DNA of 64,000 nt from Leifsonia sp. AG29 (GCF_009765225.1 NZ_VMSF01000001.1:1426001-1490000), one strand, 5' to 3'. Positions 37,475-49,204 are shown, counted from the stretch's first letter. Program-made: numbers and translations. Notes: generated by a model from the letters alone, not told the origin.

Positions 37475-37732
37475 ATGGCACACAAAAAGGGAGCGAGCTC
37501 CACTCGCAACGGCCGCGACTCCAACGCGCAGCGCCTCGGCGTGAAGCGCTTCGGCGGCCAGACCGTCAACGCCGGCGAGATCCTCGTCCGCCAGCGCGGC
37601 ACCCACTTCCACCCCGGTGTGAACGTGGGCCGCGGCGGCGACGACACGCTGTTCGCGCTGGCCGCGGGCGCGGTCGAGTTCGGCACCAAGGGCGGCCGCA
37701 AGGTCGTCAACATCGTGGCCGCCGAGGCCTGA
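37475..37732 (+). CDS. rpmA: 50S ribosomal protein L27
   Basis: This 85-aa protein has the N-terminal [15 protein letters not shown] that reaches the peptidyl transferase centre, and the family core [17 protein letters not shown]. No N-terminal cleavage extension of the Firmicutes type is present. The start follows GAGGAGAG. The gene ends at a strong UUCG hairpin. Confidence 0.97.
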   Translation: MAHKKGASSTRNGRDSNAQRLGVKRFGGQTVNAGEILVRQRGTHFHPGVNVGRGGDDTLFALAAGAVEFGTKGGRKVVNIVAAEA

Positions 37733-37753
37733 GCCTCACCACGACACGACCTC

Positions 37754-37785
37754 ACGGATGGGCGGGCTTCGGCCCGCCCATCCGT
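37754..37785 (+). terminator. UUCG-loop terminator after rpmA
   Basis: A 14-bp perfect stem (37754-37767 with 37772-37785) is closed by TTCG. It lies between rpmA and obgE, so obgE may depend on read-through or on its own promoter. Confidence 0.8.
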
Positions 37786-37800
37786 CGTTAGAGCAAGTAA

Positions 37801-40184
<2,384 letters not shown>

Positions 40185-40193
40185 AATCGACCC

Positions 40194-41459
40194 ATGTCAC
40201 AGACCACCGCGCCGGTCTCCCTCGAGCACAGGCTGACGGCCGCCAAGGAGGCGTCGCTCACCCTTGCCACGGCGACCACGGAGCAGAAGAACACTGCGCT
40301 CCGCGCCATCGCGGAGGGCGTGCTGTCCGCGTCCTCTCGCATCGTGGAGGCGAACGAGCTCGACCTCGCCAACGGTCGCGACAACGGCCTCTCAGCCGGT
40401 CTGCTCGACCGGCTCACCCTGAGCCCCGCCCGCATCCACGGCCTCGCCGACGCGGTCGTCGAGATCGTCGGCCTGACCGACCCGGTCGGGGAGGCGGTGC
40501 GCGGCAGCTCCCTCCCGAACGGCGTCAAGATCACCCAGGTCCGAGTCCCGTTCGGGGTGGTCGGGGCGATCTACGAGGCGCGCCCGAACGTGACCGTGGA
40601 CATCGCGGCGCTCGCTCTGAAGAGCGGCAACGCGGCCGTGCTCCGCGGAGGGAGCGCGGCGATCCAGACCAACCGCGTCCTCGTCGACGTCATCCGGGAG
40701 GCGCTGGCGTCGACCGGTCTCCCTGCGGACGCGGTCCAGACGATCGACGACTTCGGCCGCGAAGGCGCGTCCGAGCTCATGCGGGCGCGCGGGCTCGTCG
40801 ACGTGCTGATCCCGCGCGGCAGTGCCGAGCTCATCCAGACCGTCGTCTCCCAGTCGACGGTCCCCGTGATCGAGACGGGCGCGGGCGTGGTCCACATCGT
40901 GCTCGACGAGAGCGCCCCGGAGGCGTGGGCTGTCGACATCGTCCGCAACGCCAAGGTGCAGCGGCCGAGCGTCTGCAACGCGGTCGAGACGCTGCTCGTC
41001 CACCGCGGCGCCGCCGACCGCCTCCTCCCTCCCGTCCTCTCGGCGCTCGTGGAGGCCGGCGTCACGATCCACGCGGACGAGCGCTCGATCGGCTACGCCG
41101 CTGGTGCGGTGCCCGTCACCGAGGAGGACTGGGCCACAGAGCACATGAGCCTCGACATCTCGGTCAAGGTCGTCGACGACCTGGGGGAGGCGATCGACCA
41201 CATCCGCCGCTACTCGACCCAGCACACGGAATCGATCATCACGAACGATCTCGCGAACGCGGAGCGTTTCCTCGCCGAGGTCGACTCCGCGGTCGTGATG
41301 GTCAACGCCTCGACCCGGTTCACCGACGGAGGGGAGTTCGGCTTCGGCGCCGAGGTCGGCATCAGCACCCAGAAGCTGCACGCGCGGGGCCCGATGGGGC
41401 TCCCCGAGCTCACCAGCACCAAGTGGATCGTCCGCGGGTCCGGGCAGATCCGCCACTGA
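40194..41459 (+). CDS. proA: Glutamate-5-semialdehyde dehydrogenase
   Basis: This 421-aa NADPH-dependent reductase converts gamma-glutamyl phosphate to the semialdehyde in proline synthesis. The aldehyde-dehydrogenase fold has the catalytic cysteine in QRPSVCNAVETLL (about residue 262). VPFGVVGAIYEARPNV is the family signature. It follows proB by 9 bp. Confidence 0.97.
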   Translation: MSQTTAPVSLEHRLTAAKEASLTLATATTEQKNTALRAIAEGVLSASSRIVEANELDLANGRDNGLSAGLLDRLTLSPARIHGLADAVVEIVGLTDPVGEAVRGSSLPNGVKITQVRVPFGVVGAIYEARPNVTVDIAALALKSGNAAVLRGGSAAIQTNRVLVDVIREALASTGLPADAVQTIDDFGREGASELMRARGLVDVLIPRGSAELIQTVVSQSTVPVIETGAGVVHIVLDESAPEAWAVDIVRNAKVQRPSVCNAVETLLVHRGAADRLLPPVLSALVEAGVTIHADERSIGYAAGAVPVTEEDWATEHMSLDISVKVVDDLGEAIDHIRRYSTQHTESIITNDLANAERFLAEVDSAVVMVNASTRFTDGGEFGFGAEVGISTQKLHARGPMGLPELTSTKWIVRGSGQIRH

Positions 41460-41467
41460 CCGGCCAC

Positions 41468-41473
41468 TAGACT
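41468..41473 (+). promoter_or_regulatory. -10 box before the small membrane protein and nadD
   Basis: TAGACT lies 40 bp before the start codon at 41514. A ribosome-binding site GAAAGGAAGAG follows. Confidence 0.5.
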
Positions 41474-41513
41474 GGGTGCGGGCTCCGCGCCCGATGAAAG
41501 GAAGAGATCTCAC

Positions 41514-41750
41514 ATGTCGCACGTGTTGACCGCCCTCGCGGCCGCAGAGGCCCACGTCGAGCTGCCGATGCCGGCCTGGGTGTTCGGGGCGATCGCGATC
41601 GTCACCTTCCTCGTGCTTCTCGGTGTGCTGATGAGCTTCCGCGACGTGGCCAACCGCCACAGCCACCGCTCCGCTCCGGACGCCGCCGCGCACGCGGGCG
41701 CCCCCGGTGCGACGCATCACGGCTCCGGCCACCCGGGTCAGGGGCACTAG
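41514..41750 (+). CDS. Small single-span membrane protein
   Basis: This 78-aa protein has one hydrophobic segment (about 20-43: [20 protein letters not shown]) followed by a histidine-, glycine- and alanine-rich tail (about eight histidines), which could bind metal. It lies between proA and nadD, 14 bp before nadD. No family assigned; the clear ribosome-binding site and promoter support a real gene. Confidence 0.75.
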   Translation: MSHVLTALAAAEAHVELPMPAWVFGAIAIVTFLVLLGVLMSFRDVANRHSHRSAPDAAAHAGAPGATHHGSGHPGQGH

Positions 41751-41764
41751 GCTCTCCCCGCCGG

Positions 41765-42367
41765 ATGGAGCTGCGGGAGAAGATCCGGCCCCGGATCGGG
41801 GTGATGGGCGGAACGTTCGACCCGATCCACCACGGCCACCTCGTCGCCGCCAGCGAGGTCGCCCAGTCGTTCGACCTCGACGAGGTCGTCTTCGTCCCGA
41901 CGGGCCAGCCCTGGCAGAAGGGCGACGTCACGTTCGCCGAGCACCGCTACCTCATGACGGTGATCGCCACAGCGTCCAACCCCCGGTTCACCGTCAGCCG
42001 CGTCGACATCGACCGCGACGGCCCCACGTACACGATCGACACTTTGCGCGACCTGCACGAGCAGCGCCCCGACGCCGAGCTCTTCTTCATCACCGGTGCG
42101 GACGCCATCGCACAGATCCTCAGCTGGCGCGACGTCGACGAGCTCTGGAAGCTCGCCCACTTCGTAGCTGTGAGTCGGCCGGGACACGACTTGAGTATTT
42201 CTGGATTGCCGAAGCAGGACGTAAGCTTGTTGGAAGTTCCGGCCCTGGCGATCTCGTCGACCGATTGCCGGAGCCGGGTGAGCAGGGGATTCCCGGTCTG
42301 GTACCTCGTTCCCGACGGGGTGGTCCAGTACATCTCCAAACACCACTTGTATCGGAGCGTGGCATGA
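41765..42367 (+). CDS. nadD: Nicotinate-nucleotide adenylyltransferase
   Basis: This 200-aa enzyme adenylates nicotinate mononucleotide in NAD synthesis. The nucleotidyltransferase motif is [12 protein letters not shown] (about 15-26), and the second is [10 protein letters not shown] with the ISST signature (about 162-170). It starts close behind the small membrane protein gene. Codons about 133-158 are unusually AT-rich compared with the rest of the gene. The stop overlaps the next gene by 4 bp. Confidence 0.94.
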   Translation: MELREKIRPRIGVMGGTFDPIHHGHLVAASEVAQSFDLDEVVFVPTGQPWQKGDVTFAEHRYLMTVIATASNPRFTVSRVDIDRDGPTYTIDTLRDLHEQRPDAELFFITGADAIAQILSWRDVDELWKLAHFVAVSRPGHDLSISGLPKQDVSLLEVPALAISSTDCRSRVSRGFPVWYLVPDGVVQYISKHHLYRSVA

Positions 42368-43800
42368 CTTTGTGGCCTGATCAGCCGACGGATGCGGGCG
42401 CGCAGCCGCGAACACGGCGTCAGGCGCGCGAGAGCGAGCGATCGCAGGCCGCGCGGCGCGCGGGGACGGCCGAACCGACCCGTGCCGGCGACATCCCGCA
42501 GATGACGGGAACCGGCCATACCGTCAGCCCCGCGGCGTCGACCGAGGGCGCTGCTCCGGCCGGCGCGGCCACCCCCGACCAGAAGGGCCGGCCCGCTGAG
42601 GGTCGGCCCGCGATCCCCGCCACCGCGTTCGCGGAGCCCGGGGTATCCGCGCCGTCGCGGAGCGACTTCGACTCCCTGTTCTCCGGTGAGCCCGCTGCAT
42701 CCCCGGCCGGCACCCCCGCGACGGGCTCGTCCCTCTTCCGGCAGGCGCCGGACACCTCCCGCCCCGAGCCCGTGACCCAGCCGATGGCCATCGTCACGCC
42801 TCCCGCGAAGGCCGGCGGCGCCGACCCCGCGACTCCGAGCGACGCGCGGCCCTCGGACGGTGCGGCGGGCCCGGTTCCGGAGCGCACGCTCACACGCCGC
42901 GAACTCCGCGCGATGCTGCAGGCTCAGCAGGCGAACGACCAGGCCAACCACCCGATGCCCGCGGGCGACGCGGTGTTCCCCGTCACCTTCACGGCGCAGC
43001 CCGGCGAGGGCGCCAGTGCACCCGTGAAGTCGGCGACCGCTCCCGCTCCCGCCCCCGCGTCTGAGGAGACGGTCGCGGAACCGAATTCGTCCGAGAAGAC
43101 GGCCTGGCCGTTCGCGCCGCTGACGCCGTCGGCGGCGCCGCAGCGTGCCGCGACCGACACGACGGTGACCTCGTCGCCTGCCTCGCCGTTCGCCTCGTTC
43201 GGATCGTCGGCGCCGACGTCCGCGCGCCCGGCGGCGAACCCGATCGGCGTCCCCGCAACGGAGGCCGCCGCCGCCCAGACGGAAGCTCCCGCTGAAGACA
43301 CCTCGTCGCAGGAGCGCCGACCTTTCACGCCACCCACGGGTCACTGGTCGACCGCGGCTGAACTCGAGGACCAGAACGAGCCGATCACCACGCGGAACGT
43401 CGGTCACTCCACCGCGGCGACGACGACGAACGCGCTCATCCTCCCGTCGCTGCCGCAGCCCGACGCCACGGCGCCGTTGACGAGCACCGGAGAGATCCTC
43501 GTGACCGGCTCGATCGACCTGCCGCGCACCCTCGGCTCCACCGGCGCTCACCCGGATCGCATCGACTCCTCCGACCTCGACCGCCTTCTCGACGGCGAGG
43601 AGAACGAGTTCAACACCTCCGAGGTCGCGCCGGTGCGCGCATCGCGCGCCATCAGCACGCACACGTCCACGCGCGGCGTGATCACCCCGCCGAAGAAGCG
43701 CGGCAACCTGCTCCCCGTGGTCCTCATGATCACCGCGGGCGTCCTGGCCGTCGGCGTGATCGGCCTCCTGGTGGCCGCGTACGTCCTGAAGGTGTTCTGA
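42364..43800 (+). CDS. Low-complexity protein with C-terminal membrane anchor
   Basis: I do not recognise this 478-aa protein. Residues 1-445 are hydrophilic and rich in Pro, Ala, Thr and Ser, probably disordered. A basic segment lies near the start ([19 protein letters not shown]), and a similar short motif [19 protein letters not shown] lies near 177-195. A basic stretch (PPKKRGN) precedes a single C-terminal membrane span of about 25 residues. This is a tail-anchored layout with the bulk likely in the cytosol. It overlaps nadD by 4 bp and precedes rsfS by 61 bp. Confidence 0.75.
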   Translation: MTLWPDQPTDAGAQPRTRRQARESERSQAARRAGTAEPTRAGDIPQMTGTGHTVSPAASTEGAAPAGAATPDQKGRPAEGRPAIPATAFAEPGVSAPSRSDFDSLFSGEPAASPAGTPATGSSLFRQAPDTSRPEPVTQPMAIVTPPAKAGGADPATPSDARPSDGAAGPVPERTLTRRELRAMLQAQQANDQANHPMPAGDAVFPVTFTAQPGEGASAPVKSATAPAPAPASEETVAEPNSSEKTAWPFAPLTPSAAPQRAATDTTVTSSPASPFASFGSSAPTSARPAANPIGVPATEAAAAQTEAPAEDTSSQERRPFTPPTGHWSTAAELEDQNEPITTRNVGHSTAATTTNALILPSLPQPDATAPLTSTGEILVTGSIDLPRTLGSTGAHPDRIDSSDLDRLLDGEENEFNTSEVAPVRASRAISTHTSTRGVITPPKKRGNLLPVVLMITAGVLAVGVIGLLVAAYVLKVF

Positions 43801-43861
43801 TCGTCAGCGTGACCGCCTCCCTCGCCCTTCCCACCGCATCCGCCCACTCGGAGGACCGTTC

Positions 43862-44239
43862 GTGACCGCATCCCCGCACGCCCGGGAGATCCTGCAGATC
43901 GCCGCGGCCGCGGCCGACTCGAAGGGCGGACTCGACCTGGTCGCGCTCGACGTCTCCGGCCCGCTGCCGCTGACCGACGCGTTCCTCCTGGTGACCGGCC
44001 ATGTCGAGCGGAACGTGGTGGCGATCGCATCCGAGGTGGAGGACCGCCTCAACGAGGCAGGCGTCAAGACCCTCCGCCGCGAGGGCAAGGGCGAAGGCCG
44101 CTGGGTCCTCCTCGACTTCGGCGACCTCGTCGTGCACGTGTTCCACGAGGAGGACCGCATGTACTACGCGCTCGAGCGACTCTGGAAGGACTGCCCGGTC
44201 CTCCCGATCGAGCTGCCGGTGCACGGCGCGGCGGAGTAG
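43862..44239 (+). CDS. rsfS: Ribosomal silencing factor RsfS
   Basis: This 125-aa protein binds L14 and blocks subunit joining in poor growth conditions. It has the DUF143/Iojap signature: LVALDVSGPLPLTDAFLLVTG, then GRWVLLDFGDLVVHVF and YYALERLWKD. The GTG start follows CGGAGGACC. Its position after nadD is the usual bacterial arrangement, here with one inserted gene. Confidence 0.95.
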   Translation: MTASPHAREILQIAAAAADSKGGLDLVALDVSGPLPLTDAFLLVTGHVERNVVAIASEVEDRLNEAGVKTLRREGKGEGRWVLLDFGDLVVHVFHEEDRMYYALERLWKDCPVLPIELPVHGAAE

Positions 44240-44289
44240 CGGCGACCGTGCCGAGCCGCCCTCAGTTTTTTCTGACGCGGAGCGTGTAG

Positions 44290-44295
44290 TAGGGT
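44290..44295 (+). promoter_or_regulatory. Putative -10 box of tRNA-Ala
   Basis: TAGGGT lies 47 bp before the mature tRNA-Ala. A T-rich stretch (TTTTTT near 44267-44272) upstream may end the rsfS transcript. Confidence 0.35.
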
Positions 44296-44342
44296 AGAGG
44301 AGTTGTCACGGGGGTTCGAGAGAACCGGGCGGGCAGCGAAAC

Positions 44343-44415
44343 GGGTCTGTGGCGCAGCTGGTAGCGCACCTGCATGGCATGCAGGGGGTCAGGGGTTCGA
44401 GTCCCCTCAGATCCA
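44343..44415 (+). tRNA. tRNA-Ala (GGC)
   Basis: This is a 73-nt cloverleaf with acceptor GGGTCTG/CAGATCC (one G-U pair), discriminator A, anticodon stem CCTGC/GCAGG and loop ATGGCAT giving anticodon GGC, and T arm AGGGGTTCGAGTCCCCT. CCA is not encoded. Confidence 0.96.
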
Positions 44416-44421
44416 CCGAAA

Positions 44422-44451
44422 GCCCCGGTCAGAGCATCTTCTGACCGGGGC
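44422..44451 (+). terminator. Terminator after tRNA-Ala
   Basis: A 12-bp stem GCCCCGGTCAGA/TCTGACCGGGGC with a 6-nt loop starts 7 bp after the tRNA. Confidence 0.8.
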
Positions 44452-44572
44452 ATTGTCGTTCGGGCGGCCTCGGATTCGCAGGAGTCGGGGAGGTTGTGCC
44501 CGGTAGGATCGCACGGGCGGGCGAGAGCGCCCGCTGTCCCCGATGACCATCGCCCCACACGAGAAGAGACCC

Positions 44573-45889
44573 ATGACAGACCTGCCGAGGCGCCGGCTGC
44601 GGACGACCGGTCCGCTCGCGGTGCGTCACGGCCGTCTCCCGCGTCGGCGCGCGACCGCGGCAGCGTTGAAGCTGCTGGCCGCCGTCGTGGCCGTCTGTCT
44701 CGTCAGCGTGGGGTCCGTTGCGGCCTACGCCGTCTGGGATGTCGCGCGCTCCATCAAGACCGGTGTGCAACTCCCCGGCGCGTCCGGCCCCGGCCACACG
44801 CAGGGGGCCGTCCCCGACGTGAGCGCCATCGACGGGGGCGTGAACCTCCTCCTGGTCGGGACCGACACGAGAAGCGATCAGGGAGGCGCGTACTCCTCGG
44901 CGGCCGAGCAGGACGCCTCCAGCGGGGTCGGCAACAACGACGTCACGATGCTGCTGCACATCGCTCAGGACCACAAGAGCATGATGGTGGTCAGCTTCCC
45001 GCGCGACCTGATGGTGTCCATCCCGAAGTGCGCCGACCCGAAGGGCTCGGGCACACTCCCCGCGGAGTCGTACGCACAGTTCAACACCGGCCTCTCCCGC
45101 GGCGGCCTGGGCTGCGTCGCGGCGACCGTGACCGCGATGACCGGCGTCCAGATCCCGTTCGGCGCGGTCATCGACTTCAAAGGCGTGAGCGCCATGTCGA
45201 ATGCCGTCGGAGGCGTCAGCGTCTGCCTCGCCACCCCGGTGAAGGACGCCTACACGAATCCGCCGCTCGACCTGCCAGCCGGCACCAACACACTGGTCGG
45301 CGACGCCGCGCTGTCGTTCCTCCGCAGCCGCCACGGCGTCGGTGACGGCAGCGACCTGGGCCGGATCTCGAACCAGCAGGTGTTCCTCTCCGCCCTTGCC
45401 CGCAAGGTCGTCTCCGGCGGGGTGCTGTCCAACCCGGTCGAGCTGTACGGGCTCGCCAAGGCGACGGTCCAGAACACGATCCCGTCCCAGACCCTGACGA
45501 ACCCGACGACACTGGTGCAGATCGCACTGGCGCTCAAGGACACCGGGCTCCAGAACATGGTGTTCGTCCAGTACCCCGCGATGACCGATCCGGAGAACCC
45601 GAACCGCGTCGTGCCCGACGACACGGCCGCGGAGCCGCTCGACAAGGCCCTCGTCGCGGATCAGCCCGTCACGCTCACCGGGACCACGGGGCGCGCAGCA
45701 GAGGACCCGTCGGCGACGAACAGCCCTGCTCCGAGCGACGCCGGATCGACGCCCCCTCCCTCGGCGGCCGCCGGTGCGCCGGCGACCAGCGCGCCGAGCT
45801 CCGCGCCGAGCGCCGGCCCGGTCGCGTTGCCGTCCACGATCACCGGCCAGACGGCCGCGCAGCAGACCTGCACCAAGGGCAACAACTGA
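44573..45889 (+). CDS. LytR-CpsA-Psr (LCP) family protein
   Basis: This 438-aa membrane-anchored enzyme has a basic N-terminus, one membrane span (about 31-53) and an extracellular LCP domain. The domain has the phosphate- and lipid-binding residues in LLLVGTDTRSD, VVSFPRDLMVSIP and FLRSRHGVGDGSDLGRISNQQ. LCP proteins transfer polymers (teichoic acids, arabinogalactan, capsule) from lipid carriers to peptidoglycan. The last 75 residues are a Pro/Ala/Ser/Thr-rich tail. The ATG at 44573 is preferred over one 30 bp upstream because AGAAGAG precedes it. Confidence 0.9.
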   Translation: MTDLPRRRLRTTGPLAVRHGRLPRRRATAAALKLLAAVVAVCLVSVGSVAAYAVWDVARSIKTGVQLPGASGPGHTQGAVPDVSAIDGGVNLLLVGTDTRSDQGGAYSSAAEQDASSGVGNNDVTMLLHIAQDHKSMMVVSFPRDLMVSIPKCADPKGSGTLPAESYAQFNTGLSRGGLGCVAATVTAMTGVQIPFGAVIDFKGVSAMSNAVGGVSVCLATPVKDAYTNPPLDLPAGTNTLVGDAALSFLRSRHGVGDGSDLGRISNQQVFLSALARKVVSGGVLSNPVELYGLAKATVQNTIPSQTLTNPTTLVQIALALKDTGLQNMVFVQYPAMTDPENPNRVVPDDTAAEPLDKALVADQPVTLTGTTGRAAEDPSATNSPAPSDAGSTPPPSAAAGAPATSAPSSAPSAGPVALPSTITGQTAAQQTCTKGNN

Positions 45890-45892
45890 CCA

Positions 45893-46099
45893 TCAGGGTT
45901 GCGGGGGCACCACGAGGAAGTGGAAGCCGATCCACCACCAGAAGAGCAGGACGGTCATTCTCGCGGCCCGGTCCGTCATGATCCGGTCGAGGAGCGTGCT
46001 CACCGGCACCAGGACCGCGTGCCGCCGATGCGCCTCGGCGACCAGACCGGCGATGAGCAGACCGCAGACGATGAAGCCGGCCACGGTGATGTCTCTCAC
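45893..46099 (-). CDS. Small membrane protein (two spans)
   Basis: This 68-aa product has hydrophobic segments at about 5-21 (VAGFIVCGLLIAGLVAE) and 48-64 (TVLLFWWWIGFHFLVV) separated by a basic loop. Its GTG overlaps the stop of the upstream membrane protein by 4 bp. It resembles small actinobacterial membrane proteins of unknown function (DUF6186-like, uncertain). Confidence 0.65.
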   Translation of the reverse strand: MRDITVAGFIVCGLLIAGLVAEAHRRHAVLVPVSTLLDRIMTDRAARMTVLLFWWWIGFHFLVVPPQP

Positions 46100-46770
46100 G
46101 GTCCCCGCCCCCGTCGCGTCAGCGCCCACCCGCCGAGCAACCAGGCGAGCACCAGCAGTGCCCGGGCGGGCGGCCAGGCGATGAGCGGGTCCAACAGGTC
46201 GGAGAGCGCCGGGAACTCCGCCTGGCGCGTCGGCATGGCCCGGCCGAGGAAGAACGCGGCGACCTCCCAGGCGCAGCCGGCGGCGATGACGCAGGACCAG
46301 ACCACGGCTGTACGACGGACGGCCCGGGCCGAAGGCTCGCGGGTAACCGAACCACGCGTCCGCCGGTCCGGCAGTGCGGGCTGCGCCCAGACGAGGGGGA
46401 GGAGCAGCACCCCGATCCCCAGGACGATCGCCGCGTCGATCGTGCCGTAAAGCGGGGCCAGCGCGACGGCGGCGGTCGCCACGAGGATCAGCGCGACGGT
46501 GACGCGCGTCCCGCCGGGAGGGCCGCTGAGTCCGACGCGATCGAGAGCCGCGCGCCGGGTCCTTCGCATCAGGTCCAGGCACAGGACCGCCGCCACAGCG
46601 GCATAGATCGCCGAGTCGACGGGCGCGCCCCTGATCGCGTGGAAGAGCGCGGTCAGGAGGAGGATACCGATCCAGGGGAGAGCCGTTCGCGCCTCCCTGC
46701 TCCGGGTCCGCGCGGGATCGGCGCCGGGCGCTCCCGGGGCGGACGCCGAGGCACGTTCCTCCTGCGACAT
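46096..46770 (-). CDS. Hypothetical multi-span membrane protein
   Basis: This 224-aa protein has about six hydrophobic segments (LPWIGILLLTALFHAI, IYAAVAAVLCLDLM, VALILVATAAVALAP and others). It forms a two-gene leftward operon with the small membrane protein. It has no recognisable family. A TAGAGT hexamer 6 nt before the ATG supports the start. Confidence 0.75.
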   Translation of the reverse strand: MSQEERASASAPGAPGADPARTRSREARTALPWIGILLLTALFHAIRGAPVDSAIYAAVAAVLCLDLMRRTRRAALDRVGLSGPPGGTRVTVALILVATAAVALAPLYGTIDAAIVLGIGVLLLPLVWAQPALPDRRTRGSVTREPSARAVRRTAVVWSCVIAAGCAWEVAAFFLGRAMPTRQAEFPALSDLLDPLIAWPPARALLVLAWLLGGWALTRRGRGP

Positions 46771-46776
46771 GCCCGT

Positions 46777-46782
46777 ACTCTA
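46777..46782 (-). promoter_or_regulatory. -10 box of the membrane protein pair
   Basis: TAGAGT on the minus strand ends 6 nt before the ATG of the 224-aa membrane protein. Confidence 0.55.
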
Positions 46783-46879
46783 CGCTCGACGCCACCGGGT
46801 CCCGGCGATCCGTGCACCCGGACCGGCGAGTCTCGCGCGCACTGTTGCTTCGCCGGGCGCTCACCCGTTGAATGGGTCC

Positions 46880-48268
46880 ATGGCTACGGATCGCATGACG
46901 TCCCTTCAGTTGCGGGTGCTGATCATCGCGATCCTGTCCAGCTTCGTCGCCTTCCTCGACGGAGCCGTGATCAACGTCGCGCTGCCGGCGATCGAACGCG
47001 AGCTCGGCGGAGGGCTCGCCCTGCAGCAGTGGGTGGTGGACGCCTACCTGCTGACGCTCGGCTCGCTGATCCTGATCGCCGGCTCCCTGTCCGATGTGTT
47101 CGGGCGGAAGCGTGTCCTCTATGTCGGCCTGATCGGCTTCGGTGCGACCTCACTGCTGTGCGCCTTGGCGCCGACGGGCGTCTTCCTCATCGTGGCGCGG
47201 GCTTTGCAGGGCGTCGCGGGCGCGCTCCTCGTCCCGAGCTCGCTCGCGATCATCATCTCCCAGTTCGAGGGGGCTGCCGAGGCGAAGGCGATCGGCCGGT
47301 GGACCGCTTGGACCGGCGTCGCGATGATCGCGGGGCCCGTGGTCGGCGGCCTCTTCGTCGACACCCTCTCGTGGCGCTGGGTCTTCGCGATCAACGTGGT
47401 GCCGATCGCGGTCACCCTCATCCTCATGGCGACGCTCGGCCGCGCCGACCGAGGGATGGGCGGCCGGGTCGACATCGTGGGCGCCGTGCTCGGGTCGGTG
47501 GGCCTCGCGGGCACCGTCTTCGCGCTGATCGAACAGGGCACCTACGGGTGGAGCAGCCCGCGCGTGTGGATCCCGCTCCTGATCGGCCTCCTCTCCCTGG
47601 CCGCCTTCTTCTTCGCCGAGACACGGGTGAAGCAGCCCATGCTGCCGCTCGGCCTCTTCCGCGTGCACAATTTCTGGGTCGGCAACATCGCGACCTTCTT
47701 CGTCTACGGTGCTCTGGCCTTCGGACCGCTCATGGTGACGCTCTTCCTCCAGCAGAGCGCCGGCTTCCGGGCGACCGCGGCAGGATTCGTCTTCATCCCG
47801 TCGACGCTCTGCATGCTGCTCCTCTCGGGGTTCTTCGGGGGCCTGGCTGGCAAGTACGGCCCGCGCTTGTTCATGGCCGTCGGGCCGATGGTCGCCGCCG
47901 TCGGGTTCGTCTGGCTGCTGATGCTCGGCACCGAGGTGAACTACTGGCTCGGCCTGCTGCCGGCGGTCCTGCTGTTCGGGGTGGGCCTGTCGATGACGGT
48001 CGCTCCGCTGACGAGCGCGATCCTCGGCTCCATCCATCCCCAGCAGGCCGGGATCGGCTCGGCCGTGAACAACGCGGTGGCACGCATCGCCGGTCTCCTG
48101 ACCGTGGCCATGGCAGGGCTGATCGTGGGTCAGCAGCTCGACGCGGCGGGCCTCCACCGGGCGATGCTCGTCGCGGCGGGACTGCTGCTGGTGGGAGGCG
48201 TCGTCTCAGCCATCGGGATCCGGAACCGGCAACCGGTGGCGGCACCCGTTCAGACAGTGACCGACTGA
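46880..48268 (+). CDS. MFS transporter, DHA2 (14-TM) drug-exporter type
   Basis: This 462-aa transporter has about fourteen membrane segments. Early motifs are SFVAFLDGAVINVALPAI and WVVDAYLLTLGSLILIAGSL, and motif A is DVFGRKRVLYVG, as in the EmrB/QacA DHA2 family. It probably expels hydrophobic or cationic compounds by proton antiport. No regulator is adjacent. The start MATDRMTSL is the most likely; a second in-frame ATG follows five codons later. The 3' end overlaps the convergent UbiA gene by 19 bp. Confidence 0.9.
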   Translation: MATDRMTSLQLRVLIIAILSSFVAFLDGAVINVALPAIERELGGGLALQQWVVDAYLLTLGSLILIAGSLSDVFGRKRVLYVGLIGFGATSLLCALAPTGVFLIVARALQGVAGALLVPSSLAIIISQFEGAAEAKAIGRWTAWTGVAMIAGPVVGGLFVDTLSWRWVFAINVVPIAVTLILMATLGRADRGMGGRVDIVGAVLGSVGLAGTVFALIEQGTYGWSSPRVWIPLLIGLLSLAAFFFAETRVKQPMLPLGLFRVHNFWVGNIATFFVYGALAFGPLMVTLFLQQSAGFRATAAGFVFIPSTLCMLLLSGFFGGLAGKYGPRLFMAVGPMVAAVGFVWLLMLGTEVNYWLGLLPAVLLFGVGLSMTVAPLTSAILGSIHPQQAGIGSAVNNAVARIAGLLTVAMAGLIVGQQLDAAGLHRAMLVAAGLLLVGGVVSAIGIRNRQPVAAPVQTVTD

Positions 48269-49083
48269 CCAGCCACGACGAGCATCGCCACGTCGACGAC
48301 GGCGCAGGCCATGATCAGCTGCATGAGCAGTCGCGTCGGACTGCGCCGCAGGAGGAGCACGCAGCCGGTGGCCGCAGCGGCCAGTCCGATCACGAGGCCG
48401 ACGATGAGTACGGGGCGCACCGGAAGACCGGGTCCGAACGTGATGAGCACGGTCGCCCCCGCCAGAGCGCCGAAGGCGAGCAGCCCGCTGGGGCGCGGGC
48501 CGAGGCGGTGGGGGAAACCGCTGATCCCGGTCCGCGCGTCGTCCTCGAGGTCGGGGAGGACGTTGGTGATGTGGGCCGCGACACCCAGGAGAGCGCCCGC
48601 GCCGAACACCCACCAGGCCGGCAGCTGCGGCTCGGGAAGCGCCGCAGTGACGATGGCGGGGAGGATGCCGAAGCTGACGGCGAACGGCACCCACGACCAC
48701 ACGGTCGACTTGAGTCCCAGGTTGTAGGCCCAGCCTCCGCCGATCGCGATCGCGTGAGCGACGAACGCGCCGAAGCCGAGCGGGAGCGTCAGTAGGAGTG
48801 CGGCGGCGAGGGCCACGAAGGCGGCCGTGCGGACGACGGCCTCCGGCACGTCCCCGCGCGCGGCCGGTTTGTCCGTCCGCCGCACCTCCCGGTCGCGCGC
48901 CGCGTCGAGCCAGTCGTTCGACCAGCCGACGGAGAGCTGACCGAGGAGGATCGCCAGGGCGAGCAGAGCCAAGCGCCCCGGCGGCAGGCCGACTCCGAAC
49001 CCCAGGCCGGTCGCCACGGCCGTGACCACGAGGGTCGGACCCGGATGGCTCGCGAGCAGCAGGGCGGTCCCTCGGTTGGCCAT
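48250..49083 (-). CDS. UbiA-family prenyltransferase
   Basis: This 277-aa membrane enzyme transfers a prenyl chain to an aromatic or similar acceptor. The first Asp-rich motif is in SNDWLDAARDREVRRTDKP (about 61-72) and the second in NVLPDLEDDARTG. About eight hydrophobic segments follow the family pattern. No quinone-pathway neighbours are present, so the acceptor is unknown (MenA-like and sterol/carotenoid-like roles are both possible). A TACGAT box 6 nt before the ATG supports this start. Confidence 0.88.
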   Translation of the reverse strand: MANRGTALLLASHPGPTLVVTAVATGLGFGVGLPPGRLALLALAILLGQLSVGWSNDWLDAARDREVRRTDKPAARGDVPEAVVRTAAFVALAAALLLTLPLGFGAFVAHAIAIGGGWAYNLGLKSTVWSWVPFAVSFGILPAIVTAALPEPQLPAWWVFGAGALLGVAAHITNVLPDLEDDARTGISGFPHRLGPRPSGLLAFGALAGATVLITFGPGLPVRPVLIVGLVIGLAAAATGCVLLLRRSPTRLLMQLIMACAVVDVAMLVVAGQSVTV

Positions 49084-49089
49084 CCCCAC

Positions 49090-49095
49090 ATCGTA
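49090..49095 (-). promoter_or_regulatory. -10 box of the UbiA-family gene
   Basis: TACGAT on the minus strand, ending 6 nt before the ATG. Confidence 0.55.
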
Positions 49096-49204
49096 TGCGA
49101 GCCATCGGGCTCGCCCGGAGGATCCGAGCGTACAGTGACACGTCAACTTTTTTCCGCCGATCCGGAATAGGGAGGGGATCGATGCGCTTGCATACACAGT
49201 GACA

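Noticed and set aside
44267-44272. T-run as a classical rho-independent terminator for rsfS
   Set aside because: Only a 4-bp TCAG/CTGA pairing surrounds the T-run, too weak to call a terminator.
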